The notes: generated from the letters alone by a model not told the origin. A stretch of 18,040 nucleotides of DNA from Alphaproteobacteria bacterium (GCA_028281075.1 JANQKO010000638.1:1-18040), one strand, 5' to 3'. Positions 6,303 to 14,338 are shown, counted from the stretch's first letter. Program-made: numbers and translations.

Positions 6303-7991
6303 ATGAACGACGGCAGCAACCTGCGCACCGGCGGGCAGATCCTGATTGACCAGTTGAAGATCCACGGCGCCGACATGGCGTTCTGCGTGCCGGGCGAGAG
6401 CTATCTGGCCGCGCTCGACGCGCTGCACGACGCCGGCGACGCCATCCGGCTGGTGACCTGCCGCCAGGAGGCCGGGGCCGCCAACATGGCCGAGGCCTAC
6501 GGCAAGCTGACCGGCCGGCCCGGCATCTGCTTCGTCACGCGCGGCCCGGGCGCGGCGCACGCCGCCGTTGGCCTGCACACGGCGTTTCAGGATTCGACGC
6601 CGCTGATCCTGTTCGTCGGCCAGGTCGCCCGCGACATGACCGAGCGCGAGGCCTTCCAGGAAATGGACTACCGGCGGTTCTTCGATCAGTGCGCGAAATG
6701 GTCGGCGCAGATCGACGACCCGGCGCGGATTCCCGAGCTGGTCAGCCATGCCTTCCACACCGCGACCTCGGGCCGGCCGGGCCCGGTGGTGCTGGCCCTG
6801 CCCGAGGACATGCTGGTCGAGCGCGTCGGCGTCGCCGATGCCATGGCCTTCCGGCCGGCGCGGGCGCATCCGGGTCCCGACGACATGGCCCGCCTGCGCC
6901 GGATGCTGGCCGCCGCGCGACGTCCGCTGCTGCTGCTGGGCGGCGGCACCTGGACACCGGACGCCGTCGCCGACATCACCCGCTTCGCCGAAGCCAACGA
7001 CCTGCCGGTGGTCGGCGCCTTCCGTTGTCAGGACCGCATGGACAACCGGCACCGGAACTATGTCGGCGAGCTCGGCATCGGCTCGAACCCCAAGCTGGTG
7101 CAGCGCTTCCGCGACACGGACCTGCTGCTGACCGTCGGACCGCGGCTCGGCGAGATGACCAGCCAGGGCTACACCCTCTTCGACATCCCCAACCCGAAGC
7201 AGCCGCTGGTGCACGTGCATCCCGGCGCCGAGGAGCTGGGCCGCGTCTACCGGCCGGCGCTGGCGATCAACGCCGGCATGCCGGGCTTCGCCGCCGCCGC
7301 CGCCGCGCTCGACCCGGTCGATCCGGCGGCCTGGCGCGACTGGACGCGATCGGCGCGCGACGACTATCTCGCCAATCTCGAGATCGAGCCGTCCGTCGGC
7401 GATCTCGACATGGCCCATGTCGTCGCCGTGCTGCGCGAGAAGCTGCCGCCCGACACCATCATCACCAACGACGCTGGCAATTTCTCCGGCTGGGCGCACC
7501 GCTACCTGCAATTCTCGACCTATCCCAGCCAGCTCGGCCCGACCAGCGGCGCCATGGGCTATGGCCTGCCGGCCGCCGTCGCGGCCGCCGCCGTGCATCC
7601 CGAGCGCCGCGTGGTCTGCTTCGTCGGCGACGGCGGCGTCATGATGAGCGCGCAGGAAATCGCGACGGCGGTGCATCACGGCTTCAAGCCGATTATCCTG
7701 GTCGTCAACAACGGCATCTACGGCACCATCCGCATGCATCAGGAGCGCGAATATCCCGGCCGGCGCAGCGCCACCGACCTGACCAACCCGGACTTCGCCG
7801 CCTTCGCGCAATCGTTCGGCGCCTTCGGCGAGACGGTCGAGAAGGACGACGACTTCGCCGGCGCCTTCGACCGCGCCGTGGCCGCCGACCGGGTCGCGCT
7901 GCTCGACCTGCGCACCGATCCGAACGCCATCACCACCCGCACCACGCTCGCCGCCATCAAGGACGCGGCGTTGCGGCGACAGCAAGCCTGA
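6303..7991 (+). CDS. Thiamine diphosphate-dependent enzyme, acetolactate synthase superfamily
   Basis: A 562-residue ThDP enzyme, the usual length for the IlvB/oxalyl-CoA decarboxylase/2-hydroxyacyl-CoA lyase superfamily. Domains: N-terminal pyrimidine-binding (1-170) with catalytic E56 in CRQEAGAANMAEAYGK and FVTRGPGAAHA; a central Rossmann-like domain (about 190-330) with RPLLLLGGGTW; and a C-terminal pyrophosphate-binding domain (from about 380) with the ThDP/Mg motif starting GDGG (442-445) and ending NN (469-470). It would make or break a C-C bond next to a keto group (synthase, lyase or decarboxylase). No small regulatory subunit is adjacent, and the neighbours are catabolic enzymes, so a biosynthetic acetolactate synthase is unlikely. 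ATG 6303 has SD AGGGAG (6287-6292) overlapping the cupin stop. The substrate is unknown. Confidence 0.9.
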   Translation: MNDGSNLRTGGQILIDQLKIHGADMAFCVPGESYLAALDALHDAGDAIRLVTCRQEAGAANMAEAYGKLTGRPGICFVTRGPGAAHAAVGLHTAFQDSTPLILFVGQVARDMTEREAFQEMDYRRFFDQCAKWSAQIDDPARIPELVSHAFHTATSGRPGPVVLALPEDMLVERVGVADAMAFRPARAHPGPDDMARLRRMLAAARRPLLLLGGGTWTPDAVADITRFAEANDLPVVGAFRCQDRMDNRHRNYVGELGIGSNPKLVQRFRDTDLLLTVGPRLGEMTSQGYTLFDIPNPKQPLVHVHPGAEELGRVYRPALAINAGMPGFAAAAAALDPVDPAAWRDWTRSARDDYLANLEIEPSVGDLDMAHVVAVLREKLPPDTIITNDAGNFSGWAHRYLQFSTYPSQLGPTSGAMGYGLPAAVAAAAVHPERRVVCFVGDGGVMMSAQEIATAVHHGFKPIILVVNNGIYGTIRMHQEREYPGRRSATDLTNPDFAAFAQSFGAFGETVEKDDDFAGAFDRAVAADRVALLDLRTDPNAITTRTTLAAIKDAALRRQQA

Positions 7992-8002
7992 GGGACAGCG
8001 CC

Positions 8003-9439
8003 ATGACCGAACACAGGAATTTCATTGCCGGCGACTGGGTCGACAGCAGTGACGTCAACCGGAACATCAACCCGTCGAACCTGGGTGACACCGTCGGCGA
8101 ATACGCCCGTGCCAGCGCCGACCAGGTCGAGGACGCCATCGCCGCGGCCGCCGCCGCCGCGCCGGCCTGGAACCGCGGCCCGATCCAGCAGCGCCACGAC
8201 CTGCTGGACGCCATCGGCAACGAGATCCTGGCCCGCAAGGACGAGCTCGGCAACCTGCTCAGCCGCGAGGAGGGCAAGACCCTGCCCGAGGGTGTCGGCG
8301 AGGCCATGCGCGCCGGCCAGATCTTCAAGTTCTTCGCCGGCGAGGCCCTGCGGCTGGCGGGCGAGAAGCTGCCGTCCACCCGGCCCGGCCTCGATGTTGA
8401 GATCACGCGCGAGCCGCTGGGGACCGTCGGCATCATCACGCCCTGGAACTTCCCCATCGCCATTCCGGCCTGGAAGATCGCGCCGGCGCTCTGCTACGGC
8501 AACACGGTGGTGTTCAAGCCGGCCGACCTGGTGCCGGGCTGCGCCTGGGCGCTGGCCGACATCATCGCCCGGGCCGGTGCGCCCGAGGGCGTGTTCAACA
8601 TGGTCATGGGCCGCGGCGCGGTCGTCGGCGAGGCCATGCTGGCCGACAAGCGCATCGCCGGCATCACCTTCACCGGCTCGGTCGAGACCGGCCAGAACGT
8701 TGCCCAGAAGGCCGTCGCGCGGCTGGCCAAGGTGCAGCTCGAGATGGGCGGCAAGAACCCGCTGGTGGTGCTGGACGACGCCGATATCGACGTCGCCGTC
8801 AACTGCGCCGTGCAAGGCGCCTTCTATTCCACCGGCCAGCGCTGCACCGCCTCCAGCCGGCTGATCGTGACGTCCGGCATCCACGACCGGTTTGTCGACG
8901 CGGTCGCGGCCAAGCTGCGGTCGCTCACCATCGACGACGCGCTCAAGCCCGGCACCGACATCGGCCCGGTGGTCGATCAGAGCCAGCTCGACCAGGACCT
9001 GAAATACCTCGATATCGGCAAGTCGGAAGGCGCCGATCTAGTCTGCGGCGGCGAGCGCCTGAACCGCGAGACCGAGGGCTTCTATCTGTCGCCGGCGCTG
9101 CTGGCCGGGACCACGAACGACATGCGTGTCAACCGCGAGGAGATCTTCGGCCCCGTGGCGACGGTGATCAAGGCGGGCGATTACGATGAGGCGCTGGCGG
9201 TCGCGAACGACACCGATTTCGGCCTGTCGTCCGGCATCTGCACCACCTCGCTCAAGCATGCCAGCGACTTCAAGCGCAATTCCGAGGCCGGCATGGTGAT
9301 GGTCAACCTGCCGACCGCCGGCGTCGACTATCACGTGCCGTTCGGCGGCCGGAAGGGCTCCAGCTACGGCCCGCGTGAGCAGGGCCGCTACGCGCAGGAG
9401 TTCTACACGACCGTGAAGACCTCTTACGTCGCGCCCTAG
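8003..9439 (+). CDS. NAD(P)-dependent aldehyde dehydrogenase, ketoglutarate-semialdehyde type
   Basis: A 478-residue member of the ALDH superfamily that oxidises an aldehyde to a carboxylate. Key residues are visible: N149 in TPWNFPIAIPAWK, general base E247 in LEMGGKNP, and nucleophile C281 in TGQRCTASSRL; EEIFGPV is the usual ALDH motif. The N-terminus (NFIAGDWVDSS) and C-terminus (VPFGGRKGSSYGPREQG, then FYTTVKTSYV) resemble 2-oxoglutarate semialdehyde dehydrogenases of the YcbD type used in sugar-acid and hydroxyproline breakdown, so a short acidic aldehyde is a fair guess. ATG 8003 has SD AGGGA overlapping the end of the ThDP gene (11 bp gap). Next to a ThDP lyase/decarboxylase it would logically oxidise the aldehyde released. 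Confidence 0.93.
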   Translation: MTEHRNFIAGDWVDSSDVNRNINPSNLGDTVGEYARASADQVEDAIAAAAAAAPAWNRGPIQQRHDLLDAIGNEILARKDELGNLLSREEGKTLPEGVGEAMRAGQIFKFFAGEALRLAGEKLPSTRPGLDVEITREPLGTVGIITPWNFPIAIPAWKIAPALCYGNTVVFKPADLVPGCAWALADIIARAGAPEGVFNMVMGRGAVVGEAMLADKRIAGITFTGSVETGQNVAQKAVARLAKVQLEMGGKNPLVVLDDADIDVAVNCAVQGAFYSTGQRCTASSRLIVTSGIHDRFVDAVAAKLRSLTIDDALKPGTDIGPVVDQSQLDQDLKYLDIGKSEGADLVCGGERLNRETEGFYLSPALLAGTTNDMRVNREEIFGPVATVIKAGDYDEALAVANDTDFGLSSGICTTSLKHASDFKRNSEAGMVMVNLPTAGVDYHVPFGGRKGSSYGPREQGRYAQEFYTTVKTSYVAP

Positions 9440-9446
9440 GCCCGTC

Positions 9447-10277
9447 ATGGGCAAGCTCGACGGCCGGACCGCCATCGTCACCGGTTCCGGCCGCGGCATC
9501 GGCCGCGCCATCGCCGTGAAGCTGGCCGCCGAAGGCGCGCGGGTCGTGGTCAACGATCTCGATGCCGCGCCGGCGGCCGACACCGCCGCCGCCATCGAGC
9601 GCGACGGCGGCGCGGCGACGGTGTTCGCCGGCGACGTGACGGCGCCGGAATTCGGCGAGGACATTGTCGAGGCCGCGCTCGACCGCTTTGGCGGCCTCGA
9701 CATCATCGTCAACAATGCCGGCTATGTCTGGAACTCGGCCATCCAGAACCACTCGGACGCGCAATGGCAGGCCATGCTCGACGTGCACGCCACGGCGCCG
9801 TTCCGCCTGCTGCGCGCGGCGTCCACCTATTTCCGCGAAACGGCCAAGCGCGAGGTCGCCGAGAGCGGCATGCCGCAATGCCGCAAGGTCGTGAACATTT
9901 CCTCGACCTCGGGCTGGTACGGCGCCGCGACGCAGCTCGCCTATGCCGCCGGCAAGGCGGCCGTCGTCGGCATGACCCGCACGCTGTCGCGCGAATGGGG
10001 CCGCTACAACGTGACCGTCAACTGCGTCGCCTTCGGCCATATCGAGACCCGGCTGACCCAGCGCTACGACGACCGGCCCGAGACCATCCGGATCAAGGAC
10101 AGCGACCACAAGGTCGGCTTCTCGCGGGAGGCCTATGACGACATCGTCGCCCGCACGCCGCTGCCGCGCGTCGGCCGGCCGACCGATGCCGCCGGCGCCG
10201 TCTACCTGCTGTGCATCCCGGAATCCGACTTCGTCAGCGGTCAGGTGCTGATCTGCAGTGGTGGTATGGTCTACTGA
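9447..10277 (+). CDS. Short-chain dehydrogenase/reductase (SDR)
   Basis: A 276-residue classical SDR, probably NAD(P)(H)-dependent oxidation of a hydroxyl or reduction of a carbonyl. The Rossmann glycine motif TGSGRGIG spans 12-19. An acidic D37 after strand 2 (VVVNDLD) favours NAD(H). NNAG is at 89-92, and the catalytic set is S153, Y166 and K170 (YAAGK). An insertion of about 10 residues before the catalytic strand (ETAKREVAESGMPQCRK) is longer than usual. The C-terminus ends GQVLICSGGMVY, resembling FabG-like members. ATG 9447 is 7 bp after the ALDH stop and has no clear SD, so translation is probably coupled. In the operon it could convert a hydroxy acid to the keto acid used by the ThDP enzyme, or act on the aldolase product. 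Confidence 0.92.
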   Translation: MGKLDGRTAIVTGSGRGIGRAIAVKLAAEGARVVVNDLDAAPAADTAAAIERDGGAATVFAGDVTAPEFGEDIVEAALDRFGGLDIIVNNAGYVWNSAIQNHSDAQWQAMLDVHATAPFRLLRAASTYFRETAKREVAESGMPQCRKVVNISSTSGWYGAATQLAYAAGKAAVVGMTRTLSREWGRYNVTVNCVAFGHIETRLTQRYDDRPETIRIKDSDHKVGFSREAYDDIVARTPLPRVGRPTDAAGAVYLLCIPESDFVSGQVLICSGGMVY

Positions 10278-10321
10278 CGTCCGGCGCTAGAATAAGGAAC
10301 GGCATCTGAAGGAGACCCGTG

Positions 10322-11101
10322 ATGACGATACCCGCCGAAGCCGCCGTCGCGCACGACACTGGGCCGGCCGGCCTGAACGAATGGGATCTGCGGGTCCAGC
10401 TCGCGGCCTGCTACCGCATCTTCGACATGCTGGGCTGGACCGAGCTGATCTACAACCACATCACGGTCAAGGTGCCGGGCCCGGAGATGCATTTCCTGAT
10501 CAATCCGTTCGGGCTGCATTACAGCGAGGTCACGGCGTCGAACCTAGTCAAGGTCGACCTCGACGGCGCCCCCATCGGCGACAGCGACTGGCCGATCAAT
10601 CCGGCCGGCTACCTGATCCATTCGGCCATCCATGGCGCCCGGCACGACGTCAAATGCGTCATGCACACGCACACCACGACCGGCATGGCCGTCGCCTGCC
10701 TGGAGGAAGGCCTGATCCAGTGCAATTTCTATTCGGCCATGCTGCAGGACGAGATCGCCTATCACGATTTCGAGGGCCTGACCACGCGTGACGACGAACG
10801 TCCCCGCATGCTGCGGGCGATCGGCGACAAGGACTATGTGATCCTGCGCAATCACGGCCTGCTGACCTGCGGCCGCTCGATCCCGGAAGCCTTCAACCGC
10901 CTGTTCCGGCTGCAGCGCGCCTGCGACGTGCAGGTCATGGCCTACGGCATGGGCCGGCCGGTGCGGCCGGTGACCGAGGAGGCCGCCGTCAACTCGACCC
11001 GCGACAACAAGACCTTCGATCCCGAGGGCCGCGGCGCCGAGCGTGATTTCGAGGCCATGGTCCGCCTGGTCGAACGCCGCGACGCCAGCTTCCGGAACTA
11101 G
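10322..11101 (+). CDS. Class II aldolase/adducin-family protein
   Basis: A 259-residue protein of the family that includes L-fuculose-phosphate aldolase, ribulose-phosphate epimerase AraD and the adducin head domain. Zinc ligands are visible: H115 and H117 in VMHTHTTTG and H178 in RNHGLLTCG. At the position of the catalytic Glu of fuculose aldolase, the sequence reads NPAGYLIHSAIHG, the adducin-like version without Glu, so an ordinary retro-aldol reaction is doubtful. Decarboxylase, dehydratase or epimerase activity are alternatives. ATG 10322 has SD AAGGAG (10309-10314); the GTG three bases earlier is possible. It is the last operon gene and converges on the GNAT gene, with only 10 bp between stop codons and no terminator visible between them. 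Confidence 0.9.
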   Translation: MTIPAEAAVAHDTGPAGLNEWDLRVQLAACYRIFDMLGWTELIYNHITVKVPGPEMHFLINPFGLHYSEVTASNLVKVDLDGAPIGDSDWPINPAGYLIHSAIHGARHDVKCVMHTHTTTGMAVACLEEGLIQCNFYSAMLQDEIAYHDFEGLTTRDDERPRMLRAIGDKDYVILRNHGLLTCGRSIPEAFNRLFRLQRACDVQVMAYGMGRPVRPVTEEAAVNSTRDNKTFDPEGRGAERDFEAMVRLVERRDASFRN

Positions 11102-11111
11102 CCCGCCTTTC

Positions 11112-11630
11112 TCACCGCCCGCCGGCGAACAGTTCGTGCCGCAGCAGCTCGGTCTTGCCGCGGCGGGTTTCCGGCCGTGGCACCAGGCCCAGCGGACGGA
11201 AGCCGCACTTTCTCAGCACGCCGTTCGATCCGGCGTTTTCCGGGTCGGTATGCGCGATCAGCCGGTGGCAGCCCATGGCGCCGAAGGCATGTGCCAGCAG
11301 CGCCCGCGATGCCTCGGTGGCATAGCCCCGCCCCCAGTGCGCCGGGGCCAGCCAGTAGCCCAGCTCGGCGCCGTCCGCCCGGTCCTCGACCGACACGCAG
11401 CCGATCAGCGCGTCGCGTTCGCGGCCGGCGACCGCGAAGCGGCCCGGCGCGCCGTCCGCGTGGTCGCGCCGCACCAGGTCGATCCACTGCGACGCGTGCG
11501 CGTCGCCGTAGGGATAGGGCGGCGAGCCGAGCCATTGCGCCACCGACCAGTCGTTCATCGCCGCGACGATGGCGGCATGGTCGTCGGCGGTGAGGGCGCG
11601 CAGGCGCAGGCGCTCGGTCTCGATCTGCAT
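11112..11630 (-). CDS. GNAT-family N-acetyltransferase (RimJ/RimL type)
   Basis: A 172-residue acetyl-CoA-dependent N-acetyltransferase. The N-terminus MQIETERLRLRALTADD is the typical start of the RimJ/RimL-like branch. AELGYWLAPAHWGRGYATEA (about 88-107) holds the acetyl-CoA pyrophosphate-binding loop, and NAGSNGVLRKCGF is the family motif near the C-terminus. The frame is open 33 codons further upstream, but ATG 11630 is chosen because a strong SD (AGAGGGACGG on the minus strand) precedes it and the family starts here. The acceptor could be a ribosomal protein N-terminus, an antibiotic or a small amine; nothing decides this. It lies 43 bp after the DUF4399 gene on the same strand and may be co-transcribed. 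Confidence 0.9.
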   Translation of the reverse strand: MQIETERLRLRALTADDHAAIVAAMNDWSVAQWLGSPPYPYGDAHASQWIDLVRRDHADGAPGRFAVAGRERDALIGCVSVEDRADGAELGYWLAPAHWGRGYATEASRALLAHAFGAMGCHRLIAHTDPENAGSNGVLRKCGFRPLGLVPRPETRRGKTELLRHELFAGGR

Positions 11631-11673
11631 CCGTCCCTCTCGACCGCCCGGCGCGTCGGCGGTCCGGCCCCGG

Positions 11674-12099
11674 CTATCGGACCGTGATGGTGATCCGCTC
11701 CGACGCCAGCGGCGGGTCGTGCGGAACATGGTTGTGGTCGCCCAGCATGAGCTGCAGCGTGTGCTGGCCCGGCGGCAGCGTCAGTTCGGTCTCGGTCTGT
11801 CCGCCGCCGAAGTGGCGGTAATTGTCGTCGGCCGGGATCGCATAGTCCAGGTCCTCGCCGGCTGGCAACGGGGCATCGATGATCAGGTGGTGGTGGCCGG
11901 TCATCTCCTTTTCGACGCCGGCCGGTGCGATGCCCATGCCCTTCAGCCCGAAGCGCACCGTGAACGGGCTGCGGACCGTCGCTCCGTCGGCGGGCGCGAT
12001 CAGATAGACCTCGGCACCGGGCGCCGAGGGCGTTTCGCCGGCCGCCGCCACCGTCGGCAGCACCACCAGGATCATTGCGGCCATCAGACTCTGTCGCAT
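11674..12099 (-). CDS. DUF4399 periplasmic protein
   Basis: A 141-residue exported protein of the DUF4399 family, function unknown. A signal peptide covers the first ~20 residues (hydrophobic LMAAMILVVLPTVAAAG). The mature part has the conserved family strings APADGATVRSPFTVRFGLKG, TGHHHLIID, HFGGGQTETELTLPPGQHTL and LGDHNHVPHDPPLASE. The many His suggest metal binding, which is inference. Two start ATGs occur 6 bp apart (12105 and 12099). The second is used because the SD GGGAGG directly abuts the first but stands 6 nt from the second. The 107-bp gap upstream (12106-12212) should hold its promoter; none is obvious. Confidence 0.9.
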   Translation of the reverse strand: MRQSLMAAMILVVLPTVAAAGETPSAPGAEVYLIAPADGATVRSPFTVRFGLKGMGIAPAGVEKEMTGHHHLIIDAPLPAGEDLDYAIPADDNYRHFGGGQTETELTLPPGQHTLQLMLGDHNHVPHDPPLASERITITVR

Positions 12100-12212
12100 G
12101 CTCATCCTCCCGTTCTCGTGCGTCGAAGCGTCAATTCAGCCATCCGGTTCCGCCCGGACGATGGCACCGCCTTGTCGGTCATGGCGGCGGCCCTTCGGGT
12201 ACGTTTGCGGCG

Positions 12213-12824
12213 TTACCGTTCGGACAATGCCAGCCTTATGCCGAGCAGACCGAACGTGCCGGCGAAGGAGCGGCGCAGCCAAAGCAGCACGGTTGGACGC
12301 GAGATGACATAGTCGCGCGCCAACGACGCGCACGCGCCGTAGCCGACGAATACGATGAACGTCAAAAGCATGAACGTCAGCGCCAGCCCGAGAAGCATCG
12401 GCGTCGGGTTCTGCATGCCGGCGGGCACGAACTGCGGCAGGAAGGCCAGGAAGAACAACGAGAGTTTGGGGTTCAGGACGTTCAGGAAGATGCCGCTCAG
12501 GACGATGCGCCGCGCCGCCGTCTCGGTTCGCTCCGCCGACACCTCGAGCGCGCCGCCCTCCCGCAGGATGCTCCAGGCCATGTAGAACAGGTAGGCGACG
12601 CCCAGATACTTGACGACCTGGAACGCCACGGCGCTGGTGTGCAGGACCGCCGCCAATCCGACGATGCTCGCCAGGACATGCGGCACGATGCCCAACGTGC
12701 AGCCGAACGCCGCGACGATGCTGGCTCTCATGCCCTGTCCCAAGCCGACGGCAAGCGTGTAGAGAACGCCCGTGCCCGGCAGCAGGATCACCACGATGGA
12801 CGTCAGCAGAAACTCGATGCCCAT
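12213..12824 (-). CDS. LysE/RhtB-family exporter
   Basis: A 203-residue inner-membrane protein of the LysE/RhtB superfamily, which exports amino acids or related compounds. About six hydrophobic segments are visible: FLLTSIVVILLPGTGVLYTL, SIVAAFGCTLGIVPHVLA, VVKYLGVAYLFYMAWSIL, LNPKLSLFFLAFLPQF, MLLGLALTFMLLTFIVFVG and a C-terminal one. The family fingerprint PGP in the first helix is PGTG here, and the GIFLNVLNPKLSLFF motif is intact. ATG 12824 is preceded by SD-like GAAGGG with 6-nt spacing. The substrate cannot be told. It is separated by 37 bp from the beta-barrel gene on the same strand. Confidence 0.9.
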   Translation of the reverse strand: MGIEFLLTSIVVILLPGTGVLYTLAVGLGQGMRASIVAAFGCTLGIVPHVLASIVGLAAVLHTSAVAFQVVKYLGVAYLFYMAWSILREGGALEVSAERTETAARRIVLSGIFLNVLNPKLSLFFLAFLPQFVPAGMQNPTPMLLGLALTFMLLTFIVFVGYGACASLARDYVISRPTVLLWLRRSFAGTFGLLGIRLALSER

Positions 12825-12861
12825 GACCGGCCCTTCCGATTGCCGGCAGTCTACCCGAAAA

Positions 12862-13536
12862 CTAGAACTTGAGCCGCAGTTCGAGCTCGATGTTGTGGCT
12901 GCTGTATTCGGAGCTGAAGCTGGTGCCGTCCGGCGCCTCCAGGTCGGGGTCGCCGGTGGCGAAATAGCGGTAGCCGAGGCCGATGGCCGAGAAGGCCGTG
13001 GTCTGGTAGGCGACGCCGATCATGGCCTGGTAGGCGAAGACCACGTCGTCGTCATCGACGATGCCCCGGCCGCCGCTCGCCAGCTCGGCCTCGACATAGG
13101 CGGCGCCGGCTCCGATGCCGACATAGGGCATCCAGCGCGTGCCGGTATCCAGGTCGTAATAGCCGTTCAGCATGAAGGCGATCGATTGCACGTCGCCGTC
13201 CGCCTCGGTCTCGCCGCTGAAGCCGGCGCCGGTCAGCCCGTCGCGGTCGAAGTCGAAGCTGTCGGCGTCGTTGGTCCGGCCGGCGACCTCGGCCTCGGCC
13301 CGCAGGCTGCGGGTAAAGCTGTAGCCGAAGCTGCCCGAGACGCCGAGGCCGGCATCGTATTCGCTGTCGAAGGCGACCGATTCGCCGTCGTTGCCGGCAT
13401 CGTCCAGCAGCGCCAGCCCGCCCTTGACGCCGACGCCCACATAGTAGCTGTCCTTGAACCAGGAACCGGCCGTCGCCGGCGCCGCCAGCGACAGCGCCAG
13501 CACGGCGGGAACGGCGCGCGCGAGGCCGCTGCTCAT
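12862..13536 (-). CDS. Small outer-membrane beta-barrel protein
   Basis: A 224-residue predicted outer-membrane protein. The signal peptide is MSSGLARAVPAVLALSLAAP with a likely cleavage after ATA (residues 21-23). The mature chain shows alternating aromatic/hydrophobic strands typical of an eight-stranded barrel (YYVGVGVKGG, GLGVSGSFGYSF, RAEAEVAGR, FMLNGYYDL, YVGIGAGAAYVEAEL, GVAYQTTAFSAIGLGYRYF) and ends in Phe (LELRLKF), the BamA-recognition type of end. Acidic loops (DDAGND, DADSFDFDRD, VDDDD) face outward and could bind cations. The start overlaps the stop of the HAD gene by 4 bp (ATGA) with no SD of its own, so it seems translationally coupled to a cytoplasmic enzyme, which is unusual. 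The specific role is unknown. Confidence 0.87.
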   Translation of the reverse strand: MSSGLARAVPAVLALSLAAPATAGSWFKDSYYVGVGVKGGLALLDDAGNDGESVAFDSEYDAGLGVSGSFGYSFTRSLRAEAEVAGRTNDADSFDFDRDGLTGAGFSGETEADGDVQSIAFMLNGYYDLDTGTRWMPYVGIGAGAAYVEAELASGGRGIVDDDDVVFAYQAMIGVAYQTTAFSAIGLGYRYFATGDPDLEAPDGTSFSSEYSSHNIELELRLKF

Positions 13537-14168
13537 GTCAGGCCCAGCAGCGCCGGCAGCTCGGCCATGTCGCGGAAGACGCGGGCGCCGGCCAGCCGCT
13601 GGGCGCGGCCGTCACCGTCCGGCACATAGCCGTAGGTGGTCATCTCGGCGGCGATTCCGGCGGTGATGCCGGTGACGCTGTCCTCGATCACGACGCTCGC
13701 CGACGGCGGCTGGCCCATGACGCCGGCGGCGTGCAGGTAGAGGTCCGGGGCCGGCTTGCCCCGCGGCACCTGCCAGCCCGAAAAGATGCGGTCGGTGAAA
13801 TACCTGTCCAGCCCGGTGATGCCCAGCGTCAGGTTCGACTTCTCCAGCGGCCCGTTCGAGCCGACGCAGAACGGGACCTCCGCCGCCGCGAGCTGCTGCA
13901 GCACCCGCTCGACGCCGGGCACGGGCCGCAATTCGCGGCGGAAGGCGTCGGCCGTGCGGGCCCGGAACGCCGGCACCCAGTCTTCGGGCAGCGCCCGGCC
14001 GAGCTGTGCCTCGATGCTGGCGACGATGTCGCCCATGAAGCCGCCGGTATAGTCGCGGCGGACCTCCTCATAGCTGATCGGCAGGCCGGCCTCGACGATG
14101 GCTTCGGTCAGCATCCGGTTCTGGATCGGGTCGCTGTCGACCAGCACGCCGTCGCAGTCGAAGATCAC
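13533..14168 (-). CDS. HAD-superfamily hydrolase (phosphoglycolate phosphatase/beta-phosphoglucomutase-like)
   Basis: A 211-residue HAD hydrolase of the helical-cap (IA) group that dephosphorylates or isomerises a small phosphorylated metabolite. Motif I FDCDGVLVDSDP gives nucleophile D4 and acid D6; motif II is CVGSNG; motif III Lys is in RGKPAPDLYL; motif IV is VVIEDSVTGI. The start is odd. GTG 14168 is the only ordinary start, but it leaves almost no residues before motif I and lacks an SD. The frame is open upstream as ...LSVVTPALVIFDCDG with only CTG or ATT as possible starts, so the true protein may be several residues longer. It overlaps the beta-barrel gene downstream. The substrate is not predictable. 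Confidence 0.88.
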   Translation of the reverse strand: MIFDCDGVLVDSDPIQNRMLTEAIVEAGLPISYEEVRRDYTGGFMGDIVASIEAQLGRALPEDWVPAFRARTADAFRRELRPVPGVERVLQQLAAAEVPFCVGSNGPLEKSNLTLGITGLDRYFTDRIFSGWQVPRGKPAPDLYLHAAGVMGQPPSASVVIEDSVTGITAGIAAEMTTYGYVPDGDGRAQRLAGARVFRDMAELPALLGLT

Positions 14169-14289
14169 CAGCGCCGGCGTGACGACGCTCAGCGGTCCGC
14201 ATTGCGGCCGGGCAATATGATCGCCGCCGTCTGCGATGACAGGAACCTCCGTGCTGCCGGACAGGGCCGTTGACGGTCTCTATAGGCGC

Positions 14290-14333
14290 AAAAGCCCCGC
14301 CGCTCAAACGGTTCCGCCGGCCGCGGCGGTTTT
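14290..14333 (-). terminator. Possible bidirectional terminator after the metal transporter gene
   Basis: CCGCCGC (14297-14303) and GCGGCGG (14323-14329) can pair around a 19-nt loop. On the minus strand the stem is followed by GGCTTTT, and on the plus strand directly by TTTT. It lies just after the transporter stop and ahead of the HAD gene. The short T-runs make it a moderate candidate. Confidence 0.4.
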
Positions 14334-14338
14334 GTCCG

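Noticed and set aside
6153..7985. 610-codon open frame on the minus strand
   Set aside because: It is antisense to the ThDP enzyme gene, whose sense frame has all family motifs. The translation is low-complexity (R, G, A, V, D, H) with no domain, as expected from GC-rich codon bias.
6689..8002. Upstream extension of the aldehyde dehydrogenase frame
   Set aside because: The extension is an arginine-rich out-of-frame reading of the ThDP gene. The ALDH proper begins at ATG 8003 with an SD.
10296..10321. GGAAC-N17-CGTG resembling an EcfG promoter before the aldolase-family gene
   Set aside because: The -10 part overlaps the start codon, which would leave no leader, and the last base does not match.
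11569..12312. 247-codon plus-strand frame
   Set aside because: It is antisense to the DUF4399 and GNAT genes, which have clear signal peptide and family motifs.
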